A DNA stretch of 64,000 nucleotides from assembly GCA_946187695.1 (NCBI GenBank), contig CAMHSB010000001.1, positions 1 to 64,000 of the forward strand, in the 5' to 3' direction. Shown here piece by piece: positions 33,081-45,000 of this stretch. The position numbers and the translations under genes were made by a program. The notes beneath the pieces are model-generated. The model did not search any database. It was not told the DNA's origin and was given only the letters and a program-made list of their open reading frames with translations. Source of the stretch: an uncultured Bacteroidales bacterium (GTDB lineage Bacteria > Bacteroidota > Bacteroidia > Bacteroidales > Paludibacteraceae). How positions within the stretch are numbered: the first letter of the stretch is position 1; every line of letters starts with the position of its first letter.

Positions 33081-36000
33081 TTATCGAAGAACTTTATGAG
33101 AAGTATCGTTGACTCGCACAACGTATCCGGACTGAATCGGTAGCGGCGTCGTCCATTCGGACGAGGATGCGGTAGCGGTACAGAGTATCTGTCCGGAAGG
33201 CGCATACAGAGCAACCTGGTCGCCCGGAATGAGTCCGCGGACATGAAGGATACCGTCGTGTGCAAAGACGAGGTACGACCGTTTGCCGTTCTTGTCCGTC
33301 ATGGGGAAGCCGCCGATGCGCACCGCAAAACGACGGTTGTTCTCACCCGACTCCAGCGTCACTTCATAATCCTGTTCCATGAGGTTGGTGTATCGGTTGA
33401 GTTGGTAGTCGATGAGCCATACGCTGCTATAGCCGGCAAAGGCTTCTTTCTCCGGCAGACTGAAGGTGAACGGGGTCGGTTCATCGGCTTGCGGCACATA
33501 GACGCCGACCGGTATATCGACCTCCGTCGGAGCGGCTCCGAGCAGGGAGATACGCGCCATCCGTTTGGCATCCAGCAGGTATAATTGCGGAGCACCCTCT
33601 TTAAGCATCCATTTGACGCCGTCTCGTCCGTAGGTATAATCGACATACTTATCTGCCGTCGAATCGGGGATCGCGGTGAGCACATCGGCATGCGGATTGT
33701 TCCTCGCAGCGAGTCGGATGAGCGGTCGTGCGGGTTTGTCGTTACGACCGAAGAGCGGAATATGGAAGAGGACGGACTCTTTATCTTTGGTAGTCGCCGT
33801 CTGGGTAAGGAAACCGTTCCCCACCGAGAGGGTGGTACCTCTATCCCACGAGCGCGTGGTCTGTTCGAGGTCGTAGAGCACGTGCGGGATATGCATCTGG
33901 CGGAGGTAGTTACCTGCCCAAAGGATGGTGTCCGTACGATAGTTTGTTACGAGCCACGGCAGACCCTTCATGTTCCATCCCATATCTTCCTGACGGGTGA
34001 AATTGAGTTCGGTGCCTGTTCCGGTCGGTATGCGGTTATCGTACTGCGTGAGGTAAACGGTTTTATCGTCTCCGTCCTCGGTATAGACATATTGTCCGGA
34101 CAGAGGAGCAAAGGCATTGAAACGCAGGACGGTGTCGCATGTCGCACCGAAATCCATCAGGTAAGCATCGTTAGCGGTACGGTTGAGCGTATCAATCGAG
34201 AGCCATGCCGCGGAGTTAGCGGGTTGGAAGACATAATCCTTCACCGACCGCGCCGCACCGGAATACTGGTGAGTAGTAAAGGTGAGCGGTGTAAGGTGAG
34301 AGGTTAAAGTACCCCATTCGCCGTAGGTGGTCGAAGTGATATTGCCGGTGTTGTAGTTAAACGGCATAGCCGTAAGCGCATAGCGCTGATCCTTGAAGCG
34401 TTTCTCGACCGCAAGATAGTTCATCTGCACCTCGTGTCCGTTTCCGTAGAAGGACGCATCGGGTTTGAGGAGCATGTATCCCGGACGGAGGATGATCGTA
34501 TTGTTTTTAAAGTCCTTAAAGTCATTCTCCGTATCGTACTGCATGGTCATTGCGCTGCTATCAATTAGATAGACCACGGAGCCTTGATGCGGGTACGCAT
34601 TACCGCCATAATGCTCGGTAAAGGCCGCATTACGGGTCGCATCATCGGCATCGAGCGATTCCTGACGACCGATCAATTTGTTGGTGAGCGCGGTGATCTC
34701 CTGCGCTTTCTTTGCCGCTACACGCCATGTCTCAAACGCACCCTTATCTACCGATTCGCCCAGCTTACGCGGGTTACCGAGTACGTCCCGGTCACGCGAG
34801 AAATTGATGGTGTTATCGGCTTTGTAGCTATCGAAGAGCGCAGGTAACGAGCTATCCATCGTACCATCGTCTATCATCAGACTATGCTCGTGGAGCTGGT
34901 AAGCAAGCGAAGCGTTGGTTGTCAGGTACGCCGGCAGCGAATAGAGGTTGTTTTGTGTCAGATAAGGCGCAAAGCAAGTAGGCGTTGTGAGCGCCGTATT
35001 GAGCGCGATATTATTCTGTACCGCACCAGAGGCCGCATAGGTATCATGGAGCGGCGTGACATCCGCATTATCGGCGACGATCGTGTTATTGAGCACCAGA
35101 CCGTTGCCACCTACCTTGACGATGATATCTGCCGAATCGTTATAGAAGAGGCAGTTATAGAGCAGTCCGCGACGGATATCGGCTATCGGATGGTTCGGAA
35201 CGGTATTGTCCACGACGAGGCAGTTACGCAGCGCGGTCATCGAATTTTCCAACAGAATCGGTGTCCGCTCCGGACGGGCATCCGGGTTGGTAATCATGAA
35301 ACCGTCCAAAAGGAAGCCTGTTTGGAAATCGTCACCGGTGACGTGGATAGAGTTGATCCTGGTCGGCGAGTCTTTGGACGAAGCCACACCGGCTACTGTC
35401 GCACGCACGTAGTTCACGAAGCGCTGGCACTCCGAATCGGTGAACTTATCCTGCTCCGGATCGACGAACGCCGTATCATTGAAAGAGGTCGGCAACGAGC
35501 CATAAATGGACACACCGTCACGGGCCTCCAGGTTATAGTGGTCCAGCGCATCGCCCGAACCCTTGACAAAGACATAGGCTTTTCGGGTAACAAGCGATTC
35601 CGATTGGTTCATATAGGTATAAACGGCTGCCGCATCGATCGCGTTCTGTATCTGTCCCTGACCAAAGGCTTTCTCCCAGTTGGAACCGTCTCCGGCGCTA
35701 AACTCAGGCTTCAACGGATCGACGTAGAGCACACGCTGCAGCACCGCCAGACACTCGTACGCACCACGCTCCATACCTTGTCCGGACAGACGCGGTTTGG
35801 CGGCCAGATCCGAGTCATTCACCAGTTCGGCCACGTTATTCGTAAAGATACGCGATTTGAAACCGTTGGCACGACGCCAGTACTTATTATGCGTTTCGGC
35901 ACAGGTGTCCGGATAGACGCGGAAGAAGACGCGGTTCAGGTAGATATCCTTGTCCGCCATTCCATGAGTTCGGATGGAGGGGTTCAGACGGAACGAACGC

Positions 36001-39000
36001 TCCCGCCGCTGCTCCGAAGTGGAAGCCGTCAGGTAAGGCGACAGGAAGCCCGGTCCCTTGAAGATATTGTTGTTCTCGGAGGACAGCGGGTGGTTATTCC
36101 CGACCGGATCACCATCAGGCTCATCATCGTATGCTTGGAAGCAACCCCATACCGCGTTATGGGACATTCGGCCGGCGATACCGTCGCGGTCTTTGTTGGT
36201 CGTCTTATCCCATTGGTCATAGGTACCCGGCGTAGCGGTACCCATCTGGAGCTGGACCGTCGTGTCGTTATACAGGTCATCAAGCCAGATGAGGGAGTTA
36301 TGCACCTCGCTTTCTTTGGAATCGAGACGGATATGTCCGTCGTTGAGGGCAGAGGTGATATTGACCATAATGACGTCGTTCGGTACTTTAGCCAAGTCGT
36401 TCTCCTCTTCTGTGATATCGAAGGTACGTGCATAGACCGGTGCGCCGGCATTGGAGTGGAAGAGGGTGTTGACGATGAGGGACGAACCTCCTCCGTGGTC
36501 GATACGGACGGCAGGAGAGCGCTCGAACTTGTTTTCCGTCCGCGCACCGTTATCCATGAAGATACAGTTGGATATGGTGAGCTTGGGCAGGGTCACTTTG
36601 ACGCCGTCGATGAGTGCGGAGTCGGGATGGAGCGCCATGTTGAAGTTAGGCGTATAGACACTTCCGTCGCCTGCGTATCGGCGTTGCCAGCGATAATAGA
36701 TTGCGGCGCCACCTTTCTTACTCATCTGTCCACCGAGGCTACTATACGCAACGGTATCCGGCTCCTTGGTAGAGTAGGGATTGATGAATGTGATACCGTC
36801 AAAGACGATCGGGATCACGACACTGTCGCGCGAGGTATATTCACCCTGCCAGTTCGCCTGTACCATCTGGCGGGTCATATCTTCAACGACGAAGAGCTGG
36901 TTGCGTTGCGCCGCCGTACCGATATTGGGCATCTCGATGATGGTGGGGTGCGCTTGCGGGTCGCGCGGTGCGTCCTTGACATCAAAGCTGTATCCGCCGA
37001 GGAAGGTAAGGCTGTTCACTCCGTAGTCATAGTCCGCTTCGGCGCTATCCGGCAACAGCGGCTCCAGGGTATTGGAGGTGATGATAAACGCACGGCGGTT
37101 ATCAATCACATTACTCGGCGAGAAGGTGCCTCCCTCGTCGTCGCCCAAGAAACAGATATACTTATCATGGTTGTTATGGGACGACATCAGCAGGTCGATA
37201 GCCGTCTGGAGGTCGGTAATAGGTGTCTCCCACGTCAGACCGTCATGACGGATCGGGTCTTTGGTCTTGGTAGCGACCCAGACCGTATCGATCTCCTGAC
37301 CTTTGATATCCAGTTGCACATATTGGTACTCGTAGATACCTATGTCGATATAGACATCGGTCTCACCGGTTTTCGGGTGTTTGGAGATACGATCCATGTT
37401 GCCGGATACCTCATCATCGCTGATTGTACGGGAGTACGCCATGTAGTACTGGTCCTTGAGAGGCAGCGGGGCGCTGACATTTGACATATAGGTGCCATAT
37501 CGCTTGGAGTACCAGTTATAGATGGATCCGAGCGAATGCTGTTCATCATCAAAGGTAGCGATCGGCAGACCGCGGACAGGGAGTACGCTCCACGCGGTAC
37601 AGGTATCGACGCCCAACTTGGCGTTTGCAGCCGCAAGAGCTTCTTCAAACGTCTCGTATTGCGTTTTCTCGGTATAGCGGGTCAGGAAGTACCCTACTCC
37701 ACGGGTAACGGTCTGCTTGAGGTGCCCCCAACCTTGGTCGGTCGTCAGGTTCATACGGGCGAGCAGCCAGTCGGCGTTCTGCATGTAGCCGTCGATACCG
37801 GCGATGAAGGTAGGTTGCTTGAAGTTCGGACCGTCGGTCGCGGTATTGATCGGGTTGATCAGCGTGTTGTTATTACCATGGACATAGGTAAAGAGATTAT
37901 CGTATATCTCCACCGGGAAACCATGCACTGATTCTACTTGAACCGGTTTCTTTCGCGGATCAAGGAAATTACGCTGTTCGTCTCTCGTCAAGAGGTATCC
38001 TTCCGGCGTCGGCTTCATACCAGACGGGCCATAGGTCTTACGGTACGAGCAGAAATAGAGTCCCTCCACCAAGTCACCCTGCGCACGCAGTTCGGCTAAC
38101 TTATCCGTTACCTTGACATTAAAGGTATCTCCCGCCGCCGCATAATAATTATACAAGCTGTCGTACTCGTGGAAAAGTTTCTCGTATTTATCCCATTCTA
38201 CCGGGTCGTAGTGGAAGACACCCTTGCGAGAACCTTTGTAGCGGGTATTGAAGTCATTAATCGTTTGTGCCGAAGGCGGTACTTTATAGTCCAGTTCATC
38301 CAGATTATCCACCTCGAATACCTCATTACCCCAGAAGATGGTATTGAACGCAAACTGCTTCTCATTCGCGTCGTCTCCATATTCATTATTAGGGGTGAAG
38401 TTATAGATAGCAGGGTACGCCACCGCCTTGTTCTTCATAAAGTGGCAGTTGACCACACGCAAATAACTCTGGGTAGCAGCCGATATCACACCTGCAAATC
38501 CCTGGCGGGCATCCGCATATGGGATATACTCATCGCCGGAGGCGGTAATCGGGAAAAGTCCACGGCGCGCTTCGTTGTTATCGAACAGGGTGTTAGCCAC
38601 ATCGCAAACGGCGTTGGTAGCGATACATCCTCCGGCGGTCCAAGGGATGAAGTTCTGGTCCACCTCGGACATCGGGCCTTGCGAGTAGTTTTGCGTGAAG
38701 TGGCATCCAAACATGTAGATACCACCGTTGGAATACAGACCGCCGCCGTTACCCGCCATATTGTTAGTGAAGACGCAGTTCTCCACGACGATCGGGATGT
38801 TATATACGGCCGGTTCGGTCACGTTCGGCAATACATCTCCCGGTTCATCGAAGTCGCTGGTCCAGTTACCATCGACGAAGATACCGCCGCCGCGGAAATA
38901 GGTCTTCTTCACGTACGGGTGACGAAGCGTATCCTCCGGATTAAGTTGGTTCGCATACCCACCGGTGATCTGGATTCCGTCGAACTCAACGGTACGGCCG

Positions 39001-42000
39001 AGGATAGACTGGTCTAACTCATCGACGAATAGATCCGGCTGATTCATCGGAATAGGATCGATCAGCATCGGGATGCCCGGACGGAGATTATCCCGGTCAA
39101 ACTCCGGATTCATATGGCGGAACTTTAGCGGCTGCGGGCCGACATGGGTAGAGTCGGCGTGCATGGTGATGACGTGATAGACGTGGGTGAAGTCCTCACC
39201 TGCTACGGCATTACCGGATAGGATTGTCTGGCGCTCCAGTTCCCACGGCTCTATGACGGAGTTGAGGTTGTTATCGCGCATGGGGCGGTGACGGTCATCA
39301 CGCAGACGGATGGAGTCCAGCGATGAGGCGTTGATAGTATAGGATGTGGTGGCGCCGCTCGGCAGTTTGATCCGTACATCTACATCTCTGTTCGGATCAC
39401 CGTAAGCCGCACCGGTGAACATATCGAAATAGCCCTCCTGACCGTAATGGTGGTCATCAGGACGCGAATCGACACCGCCGATGACATAGATACCCTCGGG
39501 AACCAGGAAGGTGTTATTACGTACCTCGTCCTGCTCGCCGTATGCGTTATGATACGGATAATACGTACCCGCCTCGATAAAGACCGAGAAGACACGGTTA
39601 CGATAGAGGGCAGGGTTCGCCTTACGCGCCGCGATGATATAGTCGAAGGCATCACCGAGACGGTGGAACGGATTCAAGATACACGATCCCATCTGGCGAT
39701 ACATATTCGCGGTATCATTATTGAGGGTATTATCCTGAAGCGCACGCGCCGCCTCGGAGTTGATGAGGTCGGTATGCATGACGTACAGACGGTTCATCAC
39801 ATATTTCTGATCTACGTTGATGGCGAAGTTCTTATTGATCGCGCGGGCGCCGATCTCGATGAAGTCGTTATTCTTTGTTACGAGCGTATCGGTCGTCCAT
39901 GCGTAGCCGCGCTCCGAACCATCGGAGAACCATTTGATACGGCTCACACCGGCTATATCGATCGAATCCAGCGTGGTAAAGGTTCTCATGGTAGAATACC
40001 ACTGGTTATACGTCATACCGGCGCGGGAGAGCGTAGAGGACATCTCTATCGGGTAATAGAGGATGGCGTTGAACGGATCCTGTCTGTCCCAGCGCACACC
40101 TTCCGTCTCGGTCGGCGAGAGTTCGACGTTTCCTTGTCCTTCCAGACGACGGGATTCTACGGCGCAGAACGTCAGCGGGTAGTCCGTCTCTTCGCTGGAA
40201 CGCGAGAAGACACCGGAGATGTTGGCGTTGTCGTTTGCCGCATTATGCCATAGTGCAGTCGAATTGATGCGGGCATTGGTGTGGTCGATGAACAAACCGC
40301 CGGCAGATGAACGACCCGTATTCTCGCAAATAGTGGTATAGAAGACATGAGCCAACGAGTCGTTCATCTGCGCGGCAGGAGCTTCGATATAGATACCGCC
40401 ACCGATATTGGCGGTGTTGTTCTTGATAATCGTACCGCTGACGAGCGCATAGGGCTTGAGGTAGAGACCACCGCCATTACCCTCTGCAGTATTCTCCTGT
40501 ATGACGCAGTTACGGATATGGGCATAATCGGTCACGACCGCCGCCGCACCGATACGATCTGCATCATCCGACGAGTTCGCATGACCGTCCATGATGAAGA
40601 TACCATCCACCACGGCGCGGTCTTTCTCGTCCGTCATGAATGCTAACTGATTACGCACAGACACCTCTAATCCTCCCTCATCCTTGGTATAATAGGTCTC
40701 ATCCGGCGTAAAGAGGTCGTTGGTAAAGGTCACGACATGGAAGGTGTTTCCTTCCGCGCCGGTAGAAGAAGTGATCTTACCGGAGAGGACGGTACGATAG
40801 GTCAGCGGGTCGCGCTCGTCTTTTATCGTGGCGCCAGGTGTACCTGCCTCTACTTCATTACCCGCTGCATCCTCGTAAAGGAAGAATCTTAAGCTATATC
40901 CGCCCTTAATCTGTACGCCGTGTGGGATGATGAACGAGTAGTCGAGCGTATTGTCGATATAGTTCTCCATGTTATGTTTGGTCGAACGCGTCGCAGTGTA
41001 CCATTCGGCATACTCGTTGCTCTTGGTACTATTCGTAACATCGCCCTCCAGCCATACTTCTACATTCCAATGTTTATTCGGCTGATCCGCTACATACGTA
41101 CCCGCCTCGCCCTTGTCATATTTAGCCAAGGTCATCAGGTTGTATTTGTATCGTCCTGCGGCATCAAGAACCAACTGCAACTTCTGCTTACAAGCTGCGT
41201 TCTGAGGCGAATCAGCCGACGCGTCACCACCGTGCGCAGCGAAGGTCACGTAGAAAATCGCCTGACCCGGATGAGTCGTCGTATCCGGTTTGATAGAGTA
41301 CGCCGCGTTGAACTCGTATGCACCCATATCAATCTGGCAGTCCTGCACACGTTTGGCAAATGCCACATCGTTATCCGGCAGTTGCGCCGCCTCCACACTC
41401 TTGTAAATGAAGGAGTTACGGATAGCGTTTTCAGACTGACCTTTATGACGAAGTGCCGTAAAGAATTCTCCGGCGAATTCCTCAGTACCATGGTTGACGC
41501 AACCTATACCGTCGCGCAGACGGAAGTCGTTGAGCGAAGCGGCACGACCGGCAACATAGTTTCCGCTCTCATCAAAGTCCGCCGCGAAAGGCGTATTGGC
41601 TGCTGAAGGAGCAACACCGTTGAGGAAGGTGTTACCCGTTCCGTAATTGCTTGTTGCGGATTCGGTCCAGTTATATACATTATTTTTAGTGGTCGCATTT
41701 GGCTGAGCAGCTGCGGACTGGATATAGCAATAGAGGAATGGGTTCACTTTGTCAACTCCGGCATTACGGTCACGGATGGCAATACCGTTATTACCAAAGA
41801 TGATGGTGTTTGCCACAAAGAGGTTCGGATTGGATGAGGTTGCTAACGAAATAGCACCACCGCTGATACTGCTACTTCCAGCTTCTACCAAAGTAGCGGT
41901 ATTATAAGCGATAGTATTATTGAAGAATCGTCCCACACAGAAACCCAAACCACCGGCGGAGCCTTGCGAATAGTTATTAGCAAATAGGGAGTTGAAGCAC

Positions 42001-45000
42001 GTTCCCTCGTACATAAACATACCGCCGGCAAATATCTGATTATCCAAAAGAGCCGAAGCACTTCCTCGGGTAGAAGTATTATTGAGTACAAAGCAACCTT
42101 CAATCGTTGATGTAGCACCATCACAGAACATACCCGCACCTTTGACACGTTGGCAGGCAGACACATTATGAATGACGATACAGTTCCGCAGATGTGCCCC
42201 CTCGTACATATTCACACCAGCACCGCCACCATGCGCCATCGATTCATCATACAGGAAACCATGACGAATGGTAAAGCCATCCCAAGTAGCTTCATTATAT
42301 TCCACATAATGTGAATCCTCCTGTTTGGCAAGAGTAGCAGCAGTACGTAGGGCTTTCGTTGGTCCCCAAACACGGTCGGTGTGCGGCAGAGCATCATTGC
42401 CATATGCTCCTCCCATAGTGACAGGATCACCATTACCTCCACCGCCATACGTTGGCACACACACATCCGGCATGGTCAATACGCGTTTACGGAGCGTAGT
42501 ACGATGGGTGGCAGCAGTGGAAGAATATGTAGAGGATGAACTTCCCGTTGAACCGGGATGCTGCGTTCTTATATCCGAATAATCCGTTTGGCTATATGTA
42601 TTTCCAGGTATTACACGGATTAACTTGAAATTCTCCATCAATACCTCACGGTTATTTCCTTTCGAACCGTCAAATTCGCCTATTTCTATGCTTACTTTCA
42701 ACGAACCGTCTGCAGGTTGGGTGAAATTAAACGTATATCGATTTAACTCGGCACGATTTAAGTTTTGCGAGCCAGTAGTTCCCACCTTGCCTTTAGCATT
42801 AATAGGCTCCTTATTGACCAGTGTATCGCTGTTAGCGCCAATAACAATAAAACACACGCCTGTAGGTACATTATTAGCCTTGACATCCTTAGTTAAACGG
42901 TAGTAGGCGTTCAGATCGACTACTATCCTATAGCTACCCGCCGGCACATTTTTCATCGTCTGCCATATCTTGACGCCGGCTAAGGATCCGTTACGAATAA
43001 ACATAGCATCTTTACCCGTTGTACCAACAATAGATCCATATTCATATATATTCTTTCCAAAATTACTTTTCTTGGTACTCATCTGGTCATCTTCATATCT
43101 ACCTATAACTCCATTGTTGCCAGTTGTACTTGCGTTTCCGGTATAGGTAAGGTGCCAACAATCCTTTACTGCTGTTTCTTGTGCAGTACCGAAATCCAAC
43201 GAATGGAAATCACCATCAGATGTTTCATTTAGTATCTGAGCATCGCTGAAGTCAGAAGGCTGAAAGTACGTAGTAGTCACATCCTCTATTATGTCACTCG
43301 TTTGCCACGTATAAACACGAGTTACAACCCGGTCGGCTTCTACTTCTCCGGTTATGGTGGTATTTTCCACGAAATCAATATCATCATCCCAATACTTGAC
43401 AGCATTTGTCTCCAAGTGCGTATTATCTTTCTTAGGATCGACATCCGAAATCTGCAGAATCGACTCATAGTCCGTTGCATTGAGTTTCTCTGCCGGCTTG
43501 GATTTAGGGATATTTATCACATCCGACATCAAAGCCTGACGTTCCGTCATACCCGGGGAACTGTATTTGGTAGCAGGGAAACCACCTAAAACCGTAACAG
43601 AATCACGCATGATGAATCCCTTATAGTCATTATACGTACCGGCGCCGACCCATACCTGTACGGAGTCGCTATGATACGTTTTGTTCGCAGCCGAGGCTTT
43701 CTCTACTGCATACTGGAGACCACCCACATACCGCTCTGAGCGAGTGTTATTAATCCATCCGTTTGTGTTACAAGCGGAAGTAAAAGCACCTACACTACCG
43801 TAAGAACCTGTATACGGGTTCGCGCGCCAGAATGTACGCGACGCACCGGAGATCTCTCCATACGGATAGCGCGGGTCATCATAAGTTCCGGGGACAAAAC
43901 CTTCTGGTGTACTGATAACACCTTCTCCATCAGGAAGTACTTGGCTACTCTCCCGTAAACTATCTACAACTTCACGTCCTTCTCCGTCACCGTCACCACC
44001 ATAATAGATACTCTTATAGGTAATATGATCGTGTACAGTAGCATCATGGGTAGTAGAATAAATCGTATGCGTATTCATCCACACTTTACCCCAACCACCA
44101 TTGTATTTCTCATTGGTGGTGAGGATCGGATTACCCTCGCTGTCGAGGACGCGGTTGCAAGTCGGTTCCGGATCGATCTGGTCTCCGTCCGCCAAAGCAG
44201 GACCGTCAATGTCATTCAGTACATACACGGTATTACCGGCGATGGCGTTTGCCCAAGAGGAGCCATCGCGTTTGCCGGCGCCATTAGGCGTGACATAGAT
44301 GACCGAACCGCTGATCGGCAGGTCGGTATTTTCAATCGCACCTATATCCGGCTCACCACCGTAGTTACGGACGAAGACATCGCTTCGGTCGAAGTTCTCA
44401 TACGACTCATAGGTGTTTCCCGCCGCATTGACACAGGGGTTGGTCGTCATAGGCGTATAGGACACCGTACCACCGTACAGCGCCTTGTCACCCGTCGGTG
44501 AGTTACCGATGATACGGGACGGGTTGACGAAAGACGGATAGTTCCCGTCGGTAGTGACGCGCGTCAGATTCTTCTTGTTCGTGCGGCTCGGTGTCGTGCC
44601 TTCGTCGTCCTCCAAATCGGAGTCCACCCCATCGGGCACAAAACCCGCAATGATAGTAGGCACCGTATAGTCGGCCTTGAAGAAGCCCTCCGGGTGGTTC
44701 TCCGTCACATGCCCCTCCGGCACATAGAGATCGGCGTCGAACATGTTGTATGTTCCGTAGATGAACGAATCGCCCTCCGTATTCACCGACTGCGCGCTGT
44801 TCGCCAGAATATTGGTGTACATATCGTATTTCCGGTCCGCGTTGCAATAGATCATAGAGTTATCCACACGGATATAGCCGTGGTAGCCCATCGCGGTATT
44901 ATCCGTCCGCCTGTTGTCGGTCTTGAACGGAATACCTACGTTGTTCATGATGTTGCAGTGGTCCAGATGGATGAACGACCGTCCGTTGGCGGTGATGATA

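Noticed and set aside
34884..37484. 866-codon plus-strand frame
   Set aside because: It is antisense to the giant beta-helix gene and has a low-complexity Arg/Val/Ile composition typical of a shadow frame.
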